DNA of 64,000 nt from Vanessa cardui. Its lineage: Eukaryota; Arthropoda; Insecta; Lepidoptera; Nymphalidae. This document shows, piece by piece, positions 34,051 to 45,604 of the stretch. Under the pieces are notes generated by a model. That model was not told where the DNA came from, made no database searches, and saw nothing but the letters and a program-made list of their open reading frames with translations. The stretch lies in the NCBI RefSeq assembly GCF_905220365.1, contig NC_061128.1, positions 5,766,001 to 5,830,000 of the forward strand, written 5' to 3'. Each line of letters starts with the position of its first letter. The first letter of the stretch is position 1. A program made the position numbers and the translations under genes.

Positions 34051-34388
34051 AGTCGAGATGGCGCAGTGGTTAGAAAGTTGAGTCGAGATGCCCCAGTGGT
34101 TATAACGTGTGCATCTTAACCGATGATTGCGGGTTCAAACCCAGGCAAGCACCGCTGATGCATGTGCTTAATTTGTCTTTATAATTCATCTCGTGCTCAG
34201 CAGTGAAGAAAAACATCGTGAGGAAACCTGCATGTGACAAATTTTATAGAAATTCTGCCACATGTGTATTCCACCAACCCGCATTGGAACAGCGTGGTGG
34301 AATATGTTCCAAAACCTTCTCATCTAAAGGAGAGGAGGCCTTTAGCCCAGCAGTGGGAATTTACAGGCTGATATTGTTGATGTTGTTG
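34051..34388 (+). mobile_element. SINE copy 7 with a duplicated head
   Basis: Head one at 34051-34080 (agtcgagatggcgcagtggttag), head two at 34081-34120 (agtcgagatgccccagtggttat), then B-box gggttcaaaccc, body and tail (ctgatattgttgatgttgttg). Flanks aatattatttata (34038-34050) and aattttatttaaa (34389-34401) agree at 11 of 13 sites and may be the target-site duplication. Confidence 0.83.
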
Positions 34389-34401
34389 AATTTTATTTAA
34401 A

Positions 34402-34751
34402 ATTTATAAATTGCAACCTTTAGAAACGAATTTTATTTATGTAGGTGTCGAAAAAAAAAAAAGTGTTTTACCTGTTTTTGAGCTATGATTTCTTTTTAAG
34501 AACCAATAAATCGCGGACAATATTATGAAAGCTGCTATAAAAATTGGGATAAAATGTTGGCGCCGAAATTTTACGACACGACGTCCACAAAGCAGGAATA
34601 GTGGAAATCAAATCATTTGATAATATAATATCTGCGCTCGAAGCAAATATTTCTTACTTGTTTATTTACCGGCTTATACTCTTATTGTGTTATATATGTT
34701 GTACATATAGAAAGTCACCCTATACATTTTAAGATTTTGGTGACTTTGAAG
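34402..34751. other. Non-coding DNA
   Basis: Holds the second copy of the 'ggcgcc...tttacgac' repeat (34494-34612); otherwise unassigned. Confidence 0.35.
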
Positions 34752-35020
34752 TAAGTAAGCCAATAATTTGTAAACATTTTAACTACAGGCACATGGGACT
34801 AAGCATCTTAGTTCCCAAGGTTGGTGGCGCATTGACGATGTAAGGAATAGTTAATATTTCTTACAGCGTCATTTTCTATGGGTGATGGTGACCACCACAC
34901 TTATGCTCGTCCGCTAACCTATTCCATAAAAAAACATATTTTTGGCTATCTACCACCAGATAGCAATTATATTGCTATATTATTGTTAAAGAGTGAGTAA
35001 GCCAGTGTAACTAAAGGTAC
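34752..35020 (+). mobile_element. Poly-A retroposon fragment
   Basis: aagtaagccaataatttg, caggcacatgggactaagc, tcttagttcccaaggttgg, gtaaggaatagttaatatt, ttacagcgtcattttctatg, ctaacctattccataaaaaaa. It is the same family as 7025-7311. A loose second piece (gtgagtaagccagtgtaac) follows at 34989-35008 after a 7-bp hairpin at 34954-34973 (gctatct / agatagc). Confidence 0.7.
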
Positions 35021-36231
35021 ATTAGCAATAACAACTAATTGCAGAACACATACATATTCTACACACACATACCAAAATGAATCACACACCTACTCAAATT
35101 TTATAACTCTTTTTTATTAATTTATTACGTGATTTTATTGTGGACATAATTGAAAATAAAATCCATTAAATAAATACGGAATAAAAAATCCCACCAAATA
35201 AATTGTAAAATTTTGCCAAATCAAGATCATATAACTGGCACTCTCAAAACGTTATCGCAACTCAAGTAAAGCCAAACTTCTATTTTCACAACTTAACATA
35301 ACACTACAGCTTAGTAAAAATATGTGTATTGCCTATTTCGCTACATTAACACGGGCGTAAGATGAGAAATGTATTACTATTCATTACTCACTTATTCAAG
35401 ACCTCGTCAGTAATAAAGCTATTGAAAGTGGTCATATCTACAAAACAGCATGATATAGTTAGATATGTATATAATCCTTTATATTTTCAACCATTCTTAA
35501 GATTAGCGATTTTACATTTACTTTACATTCATTACATTACACTCACGTATTCCTAAAAATTCACCTTCCAAGATATTGATGTAGCTAACAGAATTAATGG
35601 AAACGACTCACTTGCACGGAACCATCATTGAAACACTTTATTAATTTTTACAAAAAAGGTTTTAGGAAAAATATAAATTTTATGTGTTAAAGCCGCTGAC
35701 GGAGAGCGCTCACTGTTAATGTAGGCTTGTCATCGGAAATTGGAGCGACCGCAGCCGCGCTATTTATCACTTGGAATTGAATGTTCGAGGTGCACATAGG
35801 TGATTCATTCGAACGTGGTTTGCAAGAAAATTGCTTTTATTTCTTAAAAAAGCACAAAATGTCGACTTCTTTTAATTGACTATTTATTTTAACGATTTTT
35901 CTGAAAACGTTCTTGTTACATTGGATAAGAAGTAATATATGTACAGATATCTGCCTCGATGGTCTGGCTGGTCTGGTCTGGCTCGAAAATGGCGTTGTTA
36001 TGACGCTGCTGATCCCGTGGTGTCAATTTCCAAGTCAAGGAAAAATCTTATCTACCTTTATTACAATTATTTACACTTTTCTTATCTCGCCTCATTAAAT
36101 CATTTGTGTGAGAAAGCAATGAGTGCACTTGTATTTGCGCAAACAGTTGAACATCTTTATATGTATGCATCTATTTACAGTGCAAAATAGCTGACCGAAA
36201 TCTTGAGGAAATCATCATCAAACATCCAATA
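35021..36231. other. Non-coding DNA
   Basis: Includes 35693-35797, partner of 33826-33928. A 66-codon frame near 35913-36190 has no motif. No gene supported. Confidence 0.4.
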
Positions 36232-36262
36232 GCATACATACATACATACATACATACATATA
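36232..36262. repeat. (CATA)n microsatellite
   Basis: About seven CATA units just outside the 3' end of a minus-strand SINE. Confidence 0.9.
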
Positions 36263-36266
36263 CACA

Positions 36267-36570
36267 ACAACATCAACAACAACAGTCTGTAAATTCCCAC
36301 TGCTGGGCTAAAGGCGTCCTCTCCCTTTGAGGAGAAGGTTTGGAACATAATCCACCACGCTGTTCCAATGCGGGTTGGTGGAATACATATGTGGCAGAAT
36401 TTCTACGAAATTTGTCACATGCAGGTTTCCTCACGATGTTTTCCTTCACCACTGAGCACGAGATGTATTATAAAGACAAATTAAGCACATGAAACCGCGG
36501 TGCTTGCCTGGGTTTGAACCCGCAATCATCGGTTAAGATGCACGCGTTCTAACCACTGGGCCAACTCGAC
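36267..36570 (-). mobile_element. SINE copy 8, full length
   Basis: Minus-strand copy: tail acaacatcaacaacaacag at the left, body (ggaggcg-type segment reversed as gcgtcctctccctttgagg), B-box reversed as gggtttgaacccg and A-box as gttctaaccactgggcca. Flanked by atatacaca at 36258-36266 and 36571-36579. Confidence 0.88.
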
Positions 36571-36579
36571 ATATACACA

Positions 36580-36913
36580 GTGTATGTGAATAATTAAAAA
36601 TGAAGACAAGACGTTTTTACTATAATAAATTAATGATTGAACAATTCTGTTAAGACAAATACATAAGATAGTCCTAACATAAATATTCAAAATGCGTAGA
36701 ACGCAAGTTGCTGTTGTTACGAGTTCAATAAGTTCGAGAGCGACCCTCGATATTGTTGTTTAATCTCTTCAGTTTACGAATTAAATTTAAACAATGTCCG
36801 ATTAAACGTAACAACAAACTTTGACGGAAATCTATTTAGAACTTAAGATCAACTCTTTATTATTGTGACTGTTAAATAAGATTTCATCTAAATACTGAGG
36901 TATATACAAATCA
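36580..36913. other. AT-rich non-coding DNA
   Basis: Nothing recognised. Confidence 0.35.
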
Positions 36914-37180
36914 ATATCAACAACAAATAACAACAACAGCCTGTAAATTCCCCATTGCTTGGACTAAGGCCTCCCCTCCCTTTGAGGAGAAGGTTTGGAG
37001 CATATTTCACCACGCTGTTCCAATGCGGGTTGGTGGATTCACACGTGGCAGAAATTCTTTGAAATTAGACATGAATGAAGCTCGAGATGAATTACAAATA
37101 TGAATTAAGCACATGAATATTCAAAAGTGTTTGCCTGAGTTTGAACCTGGGCCATTCCATCCACTGGGCCATTTCGGCTA
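36914..37180 (-). mobile_element. SINE copy 9, internally deleted
   Basis: Tail caacaacaaataacaacaac, then cctgtaaattccccattgc, ctccctttgaggagaagg, cgctgttccaatgcgggttg, reduced middle and a shortened head (gtttgaacctgggccattcc, ccactgggccatttcgg). Confidence 0.75.
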
Positions 37181-37734
37181 TAATAAAATATATAGTATTT
37201 TCTTGCATGTTATTATAAAGAAGTAAAAGTGTAACTACTAAAGTTAGTTAATCAGGGCTATATAAATGTGTTTCAAGGAGGCGTATAAGGTCACGGTGTC
37301 GTCCCTCTGGACTACATCTCGGCGCTCTGAGCCACCTATAAAATTTTACGAGCACACCGTATGAGCATTATGGCTGTAGTTGATGCGAGATACTCTGTCT
37401 AACGTAGTTTGGAACGAGACTAAAGTTGCTGCTTATGATTTTTAAATACAACGCTGATACTATATGATTATAATATATAATCGTATATAAAATACGATTA
37501 ATATAGTTAACATAAATGCGTTTTTTATCTATCTTACTTTATTCTTAAAAGTTCCTATTGGCAAATTTATGTCTTCAAATATGCGGCTGTAAATAGACTG
37601 AAAATCAATAACATTTTAAAACATTTTTATTGACTTCTGTAATAATAATAATTATTGTTACAGCTGATGTTTTTCATACAACGTATATAATTTCATGAAT
37701 TAAACTTTCTTGATTGATTCTTGGCCACAACAGC
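37181..37734. other. AT-rich non-coding DNA
   Basis: No gene. A GC-richer stretch at 37270-37400 is unassigned. Confidence 0.35.
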
Positions 37735-37945
37735 TAAGATGGCTTAGTAATCTATCTACCACTGAATTCTTATGTGCTTAATTTGTGCTTAAAAATTATC
37801 TTATGCACAGTAGTGAAGGAAAACATTGTGAGCGTGTATGTGCTTTTTGGGGGTTTAATAAATTTTATTAATAAAATTCTTTTACATGTATATCCTCCCC
37901 CCTATATTGCAATGGAGAAGCATGGTGAAAAAGCTAAAAAGTTTC
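37735..37945 (+). mobile_element. SINE copy 10, very degenerate
   Basis: cagctaagatggcttagtaa, ctgaattcttatgtgcttaa, agtagtgaaggaaaacattgtg, then tttacatgtatatcc and gcaatggagaagcatggtg. The 73-codon frame at 37774-37995 is a product of this decayed SINE, not a gene. Confidence 0.5.
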
Positions 37946-40837
37946 TCTATAAAAATATCATTAGTTACGATTGTGGATGGCCGTATTGCAAGTAGGAGAA
38001 TCGATATAAAAAAGATGGATTGAATAATAAATTACTTGAGAAAAAAGGGCGTAACTTAAACACAGCATCGACCCTAAATAAATTGGGCAATTGAAACTCG
38101 ATGATAATGATGAATTTCGATTAGGTATTTGTGGTATACTATATATTCTGATTGAAATGAGTTATATAATAATTGTAGCCATTTCCCGTAGAAATCATCG
38201 CATTATCATAATTGCTAGTTGATCGAGTTACGCTCGGAACTCTTGGCGAAAATTTTCCTCGAGATGACACTATCTAGATCGTTTTATAACCCCCAAAAAA
38301 CCGATTATATCATTGCTCGTTTAATATTATAGGTTCCATAAAGTTTACTGCAACCTTGCGAACCTTGTGTGAAAATGAACTCTTGAAAAATATTTGAATT
38401 TTAATACTGACAATGTCAAATTACTTGTGGCCCTATAATTTTATCGTAGCTGCATTTTCCTTCTAAATCCGAGGACCTAGAGTCAAATTAAAAGGGATTG
38501 AAAGGGTACAGAATATCCATTACAGAGGTTTGGACCCTTGGGCTCAGGGTTACTTTGTAAGCGTATGGCCTTATAATCATACTCTACATAAAAATATTTC
38601 GAGAGAATTAATGTGCATATGCTTATGTAATGTTCGCATGTAGTCTTATTAAATACCATACCTAACTAGTAGCTATAAAATATTTCAAATTAGATTTAAA
38701 TGAGGTCTAATATCAACGATGTGGAATGTTTTCTCATTAATTAGATTCTTAGCGATTCTGGTTTATCTGAAGAAAGTAATTTGGGCGGCCATACCAAGAG
38801 TATTCATTTCAATGATAAGTAGCTGAAGAATTTTAATTTGTTTTTTATATATATAGAAGCTCTACACAATTTTTTTTTAAATAATAATTTAATATTAGAG
38901 TCTGGAGTTACTTGACACACGAATTATTTTGTCATTAAAAAAATTAGACCAGCGTCGAATTAATTATTAACACAAACATATACACACATACATTAATTCT
39001 TAATAAATTATATAGTATAGTAATAGACTCTCTTGTCAGTCCAAATTCTTATACGGGTATTTATAAGAATTCGGACTGAGAAATAACGAAGTTTTTATGA
39101 AAATATTATTTCACGTATGCTAATGATAATTATGCAATTCGGTATTCCTAACTTAATATGTAAGTCATTATAGATCGAGAGGAAACTAAAGGGAAACAGA
39201 ATACAAGGGGAATCATTAGTTTGTATCGTAAAGAGGAATTATTACATTTATTAATATGTCCTTAAAATTATCCTCTTGTTCTATCTGGCCCTCCTAGTGT
39301 TATATAACAATATTTTCTAACTTAGGTTATGTATTTCCCTTACTGTGTTCATTCCAGGTACACAGTTACGGTTGGCCATAACATAGCTATAGCAGGATTT
39401 CAGATTTCTTGGTATTCATTACTGCCATTGTTCACAATATTGCGCCTGTTTCATCTAAGAATACGGTGTGCGTTTCAAGTAAACATCATAATTTAAACAG
39501 TTCTTACTACGATAATACTATATCATTGAAAATTATGCTTGATAAAAACATTCAGTGGTCACGTCGACTGACCGAAGAACATCATCAATTTCATACAAAA
39601 AGTCCATTTATCACGAGATAACAATGTCGAGGCGTTATCAAAATATGACCCGTGAGGCGATCACATTATTCATAATGTTTTGCTAAAGGCACCAATATTC
39701 TCTCATGGTAAAAGTTATCAAAAATAAAATAAATTTGTGTCACATATTAAAATCAACTTCCGTTCTATATAGTATACGTTTTATATAATATATTGATTAA
39801 TTGATTACAAGTTTTTATTTAGTTCATTAGTCCCAGTGTCTGTAATCAATTACTGTAAAGTATTTACTGTGAAATATTTTCACGGAAGCGATAGAAAAGT
39901 AAAGGATTTTTTATTTCGATTGTCTCTATTATCGTTTTTAAGTTCTTGACAGTTCAGCAATAATCGTTGTGCCATTCGATACAATACCATAAAGCTGTAA
40001 TAAACGAGGCCGATACGGCTCCACACCACAAGTCATGAAGAACTAGCGCAAAATGTCATTAAAAAAAATTCAATTATTTAATGGGTATTAAAATTTATCA
40101 CTTTAAAATATTAATATATTAAAATGAAATATACATATGTTATACATATATACTGATTAAAATATTAAAATTCAACAAAAGTAAGGCTATATCTTAAGTG
40201 TCACAATTACTTAAAAAAGAACAGAACACAACATGCAAAAAAAGAAAATAAATAAACATCTTAACATAATATAGCTTCTTAACTTTAAAAATAAATGCTT
40301 ATCCAAAAGAAATTATAAGAAAATATCAAGTAAGAAATATATATGTGAAAAAGGATGCAACTTTCCTACAGTTACTACTTAAGTTACGGATATAATTTTT
40401 GCTACCCAGCTTGTCAGTGCATATAAAAACGATAATTGTTAATGTCTTCAAATACATACTTTTTGATAAGTTTTTATAAAGAGAGAAAGAGTTATAAACT
40501 TTCTTAACGCAAACGATGAGTATAGAACAATAGTACGAAAGTAATAAAATAGAAATGCTTCTAATATTTTTAACGCGTGATTTAAGCTGCTCTTTCCTCT
40601 GTGACTTGTATTTGGCGTGATGCCGAGCTCGGGAGAGCAATTAGACAAAATTATGTTCAAAAACAAGTCGGGAACCTATTAGCAGATGTATAACAAAGTT
40701 TAGGACTAATTTAAACCAGTTCACTAAACAAAGTTTAGAAGTTTTTGGTTCTTTTAAATGTTTGTTAGTAGATAACATATTTTTGACATTCTATAATTTA
40801 TAATTTTCCTAAGATTTTCGTTGGAAACTCAGGACTT
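37946..40837. other. AT-rich non-coding DNA
   Basis: No gene supported in almost 2.9 kb. Short frames at 39409-39621 and 40326-40666 show no motif. A hairpin at 39037-39078 is listed separately. Confidence 0.45.
39037..39078. repeat. 17-bp hairpin
   Basis: cagtccaaattcttata (39037-39053) and tataagaattcggactg (39062-39078) pair at 16 of 17 sites around an 8-nt loop. Confidence 0.85.
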
Positions 40838-41090
40838 CTTTTTTTATGGTATAAGTTGTCGGACGAGCATTTGGGCCACCTAATGATAAGTAGTCACCAT
40901 CACTTATAGACAATGACGCTGTAAGAAATATTAACAATTCCTTATATCGTCAATGTGCTACCAACCTTGGGAAATGAGATGTTACGTCCTTTGTGCCTGT
41001 AGTTATACTGGCTCACTCACCCTTTAAACCGGAACACAACAATACTGAGTACTGTTATTAGCCGGTAGAATAACTGATGAGTGATATAAC
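40838..41090 (-). mobile_element. Poly-A retroposon 3' fragment
   Basis: Minus-strand copy of the 7025 family: ttttttatggtataagttg, cgagcatttgggccacc, gacaatgacgctgtaag, taccaaccttgggaaatg, ggctcactcaccctttaaac, aacaatactgagtactg, then gatgagtgatataac. Confidence 0.75.
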
Positions 41091-41218
41091 ACCAAGGACT
41101 TTGTTATGTCATGTGACATGATAAAAAATTTGACGGATTGTTTTGACTGAATTGATATATAATCAAAGAATCCTCCATATCAGTACAGATACATACAATT
41201 AAGATTAAAAAACTATAG

Positions 41219-41300
41219 TGACAGTCTATATATTTGCCTTATATACTGCTGAGTTAAGGCATGTTCCTCTTTCGAGGAAATTTTATTGGAACTAATTCTA
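41219..41300 (-). mobile_element. Probable degenerate SINE 3' end
   Basis: cagtctatatatttgcctta, tactgctgagttaaggc, ttcctctttcgaggaaat, ttggaactaattct keep the reversed order of the SINE tail (actgctgggctaaggc, ctcctctccctttgagg, ttggaacatatt). Confidence 0.4.
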
Positions 41301-41788
41301 CTTTGAAACTTTAATTCTGTTATGTGGATATAACTATTACTCGAAATTACTTATAAGGACATAGCAGTCAGTTGTGTGTGGCAGTGTATTGGCAATTGAC
41401 AGGATAACCAATTGAAAAAAGTTTTTGTTCGAATTGGGTTTCAGCAAACGATATATTTCAAATCGAGATATATTTTTGTAAGAGGTATTCAGCTTTTCTG
41501 AGCTGAAGGTTTACGTTTCTATGGGTTAACTTATAATTAACAATCGGATAATTTTTATTACTTACTACTTTTATTATTTTGTCTAATCTTAGTTTGATGA
41601 TTATGTGACAATGTGTTAAAAATTCAGTCCTCTTTTTCATCAACATCATTACGATATTGTTACAGTAGAATTAATTACAAACAAAAAAAAAAGAATATCA
41701 GTCCTTTATAAGTCCATCAGAAGAATTAATTACGAATAAAAAAAAGTTTATGTACAAATCACGACCGAAATCAATGGTGGTCGGTGTC
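41301..41788. other. AT-rich non-coding DNA
   Basis: No gene. A 55-bp-period direct repeat (gaattaattac(a/g)aa(c/t)a plus A-run at 41668-41692 and 41723-41745) is present. Confidence 0.4.
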
Positions 41789-43045
41789 TTAAAAAGTTTT
41801 CGTGTGAAGTAGGGTCGCGTAAGAAGTGTTATAAATGTTTCTTTTTTTTTTATGGAATAGGTGGCAAACGAGCAGGAGGCTCACCTGATGGAAAGTGACT
41901 ACCACCGCCCATGGACATCTGCAACACCAGGGGGCTTGCAGGTGCGTTGCCGGCCTTTGAGAAAGGAGTAGGCTCTTTTTCTTGAAGGTTCCCATGTCGT
42001 ATCGGTTCGGAAAAACCGCCGGCGAAAGCTGGTTCCACAGAGTGGTTGTGCGAGGCAGAAAATGTCTAAGAAATCGCGCTGTTGTGGATTTTCGGACATC
42101 AAGATGGTGCGGGTGAAACTTAGAATTTTGACGAGATGTCCGAAGGTGAAATTCAGCAGCCGGGATTAATCCGAACAATTCCTCGGAAAATTCCCCCTGA
42201 AAAATTCGGTAGAAGATGCAGAGTGATCCAACATCTCTACGCAAAGCCAAAGGATCAAGGAGATCGGAAAGGGCTTGATCGTCGATAACTCGAGCCGCTC
42301 TACGTTGGATGCGGTCAAATGGAAGGAGCTGGTACTGGGGAGCACCCGCCCAGAGGTGAGAGCAGTACTCCATGTGAGGCCGAATTTGCGCCTTGTAAAG
42401 TTTTAGGCGATGGGCCGACGTGAAATACTGTCTCGCCTTGCTGAGCACACCGAGATTCTTTGAAGCCAATTTGGCTTTGCCTTCCAATTGACCGCGGAAG
42501 TGAACGAGGCTCGAAATATCAACGCCAAGTATTCCGATACTACCTGTAGTGGCTATCGGGATGTTCTCAAATCGTGGAGATACGACAAATGGTGTTTTTT
42601 TAGCGGTTAACGCGAAAACTTGCGTCTTTTTGGGGTTGAAATGGACTAAATTTAGCCGGCCCCAGTTCGAGACTTCGTTTAACGAAGACTCGATTTCAGA
42701 CACAAGTTTGTTCCGGTTTTCTTCGACGTTTTCCCGAGAAATATTAGCGCGGCCGGTGTATAAGGTGTCAACGGTACTGTCGTCTGCATAGCAATGAATG
42801 TTCCCGATTTTCAACAAATCATTGATATGCAGAAGAAACAGAGTGGGTGATAGAACGCAGCCTTGTGGAACACCAGCATTGACGAATTTTAAGTCAGAGC
42901 ATGCACCGTCGACAACGACCTTGATGCTCCGATCTGCCAAAAAGCTGGTAATCCAATTGCATAATTTCCCGGGAAGCCCATAGGAAGGAAGCGTCGAAAG
43001 AAGCGCTTTGTGCCATACACGATCGAAGGCCTTCGCTATGTCCAA
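41789..43045 (-). pseudogene. LINE ORF2, C-terminal half of reverse transcriptase
   Basis: Starts right at the reverse-transcriptase motif A: LDIAKAFDRVWHKALL with the first catalytic Asp, then AGVPQGCVLSP, HINDLL and the catalytic CYADDSTV. The thumb/C-terminal part follows (HFNPKKTQVF, AHRLKLYKAQIRPHMEYCSH, RRAARVI). Only a TGA at 43088-43090, where a Trp codon would fit, separates it from the upstream half; the frame is unchanged. At the far end the frame overruns the element: three Lys codons come from the poly-A tail and the last ~18 residues come from flanking DNA, so its normal stop is lost or shifted. Confidence 0.85.
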
Positions 43046-43087
43046 GCTGGCTGCTAATGCCTCCCCCTTGCTCTCAACTGCTTCAGC

Positions 43088-44449
43088 TCACCTGTGAGTA
43101 AGGTAAACTAGAAGATCACCGGCTGAGCGACCCCGACGGAAACCGTACTGGCGGTCACTAATCAGCTGATTCTCCTCTAGGTACCGCAGGAGCTGGCAGT
43201 TAATAAGGGACTCCATTATCTTGGAGAGCAAGGAGGTGATGGCTATAGGCCTATAATTGGACGGATCTGAGCGGTTGCCTTTTTTAGGGATCGGATGCAC
43301 CAAAGCAGTCTTCCAGGAGTTCGGGACGACGCCTAATGCGTAGGATTGCCGGAAAAGACGCGTTAAGACCGGTGCCAACTCGGGAGCACATGTCCGTAGC
43401 ACGATTGGAGGGATGCCATCGGGTCCACTCGACTTGTGAATGTCCAAGGAAAGAAGTGCTTTCCGAACTGCACTTTGCCGAAATTTAACCTCCGGCATCG
43501 TCGTATCACATCGCGGGATTGATGGTGGTGACTTTCCTTGGTCATCCAGAGTCGAGTTCGACGCGAAGAGAGACCCTAAAAGATCGGCCTTCTCCTTCGC
43601 GGTATGGGCCAATGACTCACCGTCCCTGTGCAAAGATGGAAAAGAAGGCTGACAGAAATTCCCTAGGACAGCCTTAGCGAGAGACCAGAACGCACGTGTT
43701 CCTGATGGGAAGCGCACCAGTCTCTCGCCAATTCTGCCAATGTACTTCGATTTCGCCTCAGCTATCACGTTTTTGAAGGACCTGGAGGCAGAGTTATATT
43801 CCTTTCTGAATGTGCTGGTGTTTGTATCACGAGACGCCGATGCGTTAGCCCAGTCTTGGTAGCGTTCCCATTTTCGGCGTGAAGCCGTCTTACAGAGGCG
43901 ACCAAACCAGGGCTGGGACTTGCCACCAAGGGGCACCGCAGAATATGGAATGAAAAGTTCCATACCCTGAAGCACCACATCGGCGACAGAGTCAGCAACA
44001 ACGCTCGGATCATCCATCGAGAAACAAACTCGCCCCCATGGGTAAGGTGCAAAGAAGGACCGCATCCCATCCCAATCTGCTGACTTGTAGTGCCACACGC
44101 GACGACAGCCCGCGAAACGAGGTCGTGAGTATCGTGTAACTGGCACTGTACTCCGGACGAGACAGTGGTCCGACGAGCCCAGAGGGGGATCGACGACAAT
44201 CTTATAGCCGTCCGGATGCGAAGTCAGCAGAAGGTCCAACAGGGAAGGTGTATGATCCTCCACGTCCGGTATTCGCGTTGGCGAGGTGACCAGTTGTGTC
44301 AAATCATAAGCCAAAGCGAAGTCGAGAACAGATCTACCCGCATGATCAGTGGTGCATGATCTAAGCCACTCTGTATGATGAGCATTGAAATCGCCCAGAA
44401 TAATGATCTCTGCGGATGGGGTCTGCTGCAGCACGGAATCTGTAGCCAA
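43088..44449 (-). pseudogene. LINE ORF2, endonuclease remnant and N-terminal reverse transcriptase
   Basis: Codes the rest of the same protein. Endonuclease motifs visible are ILGDFNAHHTEW (near the start), LLDLLLTSHPDG and GSSDHCLV. Then come RT motifs SSGPDGIPPIVLR, NYRPIAITSLLSKIMESL and YGFRRGRSAGDLLVYL. It ends in the nonsense TGA at 43088-43090. Upstream of its first Met the same frame runs through GSLEGQDLSIIWLRV, but a TAA near 44616 breaks it. The catalytic Glu region of the endonuclease between 44617 and 44645 is deleted: a start-like FCNIRGLNSS jumps directly to AGVCV. Cleavage activity is therefore unlikely. Confidence 0.83.
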
Positions 44450-45045
44450 TTGGACGTGCTCAACCAGTCGGTTGGTTTCGGCATTACCGCTATGGGACCT
44501 ATAAAGGCACGCGTAGATTCGCGGATGGTCGTCGCAGTCTACGCGCAGCCAGATAATTGATAGGTCCTGCCCTTCAAGGCTGCCGAGGCGTCGAGAGCAG
44601 ATATCATCTCTGACTTAAACGCACACCCCAGCTCGAGTTGAGTCCCCTTATGTTGCAGAAGTCCACAGCGAGTGTGGTAGGGGTTGCCTTATGATGCCTG
44701 CTCCGCTTGCCCCGAACAGTGGCGAGCGGAAAATTGCCCCCCCCCCAGAATTCGGAGGACAGCCTGGGCATCCCTGCTCAGGCGGTGTACGTCCTGAGCA
44801 TGGATGCCCAGAGAGGGATTCTCCGTCGCAGTTGCTGATGGTATCCTCCTGGGGTAATGTCACCAAATTCTGCACAAACATGTTTTGGGGGGAGAGGGAT
44901 CGGGCCTCCGGAACTCTCACTTACCGGACGAAACGCGGTAGCATAGCTACCACTTCACGCCGATTTTAAGTGAGAGAGTGGTACTTCCCCGGGCGTGCCG
45001 GCCCATTCGACTGCAACCGAGAGGTATGCAGTGTGGCACTACCAC
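44450..45045 (-). pseudogene. LINE 5' leader and endonuclease start (deleted)
   Basis: Minus-strand leader of the LINE. From 44690 to 44450 it codes the endonuclease start with an internal deletion and a TAA (see the ORF2 entry). 44690-45045 is GC-rich non-coding leader, including a 9-C run at 44738-44746. The small frames on both strands (44648-44920, 44691-44969) do not look like gag. Confidence 0.6.
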
Positions 45046-45604
45046 TTGAAAAAGACTACAAAGAGTTTCTTAAAACCTTCATCTGATACGTATCTATATG
45101 CATTTATAAATAGTGAAGAAACAAGCGTAAGTCATTGTTAAATATTTTTATAGTTTATAATATAATAGCGTACTTTGAATAGTTTTTAATTCTTAAACAA
45201 GTACTGACTTAAGTGTTTTTATGATAAAGTAAAGACTTCGTTTTTTACTTCAGCCGCAGCAAAACACGAGTTTGAAATGTTTCAGCTTTTATTTCTTGCT
45301 TCTATTTTCTTTTCTTACACATAGTTTTATTTATGCATTTTGTATTTTAGTTTCAAACAAAACGATGAGGTGGTTAAAACATATTTAATGGTACTTTTAA
45401 TCTTTTAAACACGATTTGAGTAGTAATAAATGTTTTTTATAAGTATTGCTTACTACTTCTGGCTTTTGGTTGGCAAATTTAAATGTACATATATGCTTAA
45501 AAGTTAAAACCCATCGATAATGATATTGTATTTCTGAAATAATAATGATTTTCTTCTAATTTTAGTTTAGTTAGAAGCAAACCTTAGTGGAAAATCGTTC
45601 AACA
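45046..45604. other. AT-rich non-coding DNA
   Basis: No gene or repeat recognised between LINE and SINE. Confidence 0.35.

Larger units (their letters stand above)
41842..45045 (-). mobile_element. Jockey/CR1-like LINE, decayed
   Basis: A minus-strand non-LTR retrotransposon of ~3.2 kb. The 3' end has a poly-A run (+ strand T-run 41842-41850) preceded by a tail I know from memory as ubiquitous in Lepidoptera (ggcaaacgagcaggaggctc, catctgcaacaccaggggg). The 5' end, near 45045, holds a GC-rich leader (gccggcacgcccggggaagt). ORF2 starts inside an endonuclease that has lost internal sequence. No gag-like ORF1 is seen. Clade is set by ORF2 look only (Jockey or CR1 type). No convincing target-site duplication; the best candidate is ataaatgttt at 41831-41840 and 45426-45435, which is too far from the 5' end to trust. 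Confidence 0.8.

Noticed and set aside
36232..36262. Possible CRISPR-like array
   Set aside because: It is a simple CATA microsatellite with no spacers; CRISPR is not expected in an animal genome.
38216..38265. Helitron 3' end (ctag with gatcgagttacgctcgg)
   Set aside because: The base after CTAG on the minus strand is not T and no other part of an element is recognisable.
42549..44969. Plus-strand and alternative minus-strand ORFs over the second LINE
   Set aside because: Frame shadows in GC-rich coding DNA of ORF2.
41831..45435. 10-bp ataaatgttt repeat as target duplication of the second LINE
   Set aside because: The right copy lies ~390 nt beyond the visible 5' end and the word is AT-rich, so chance is likely.
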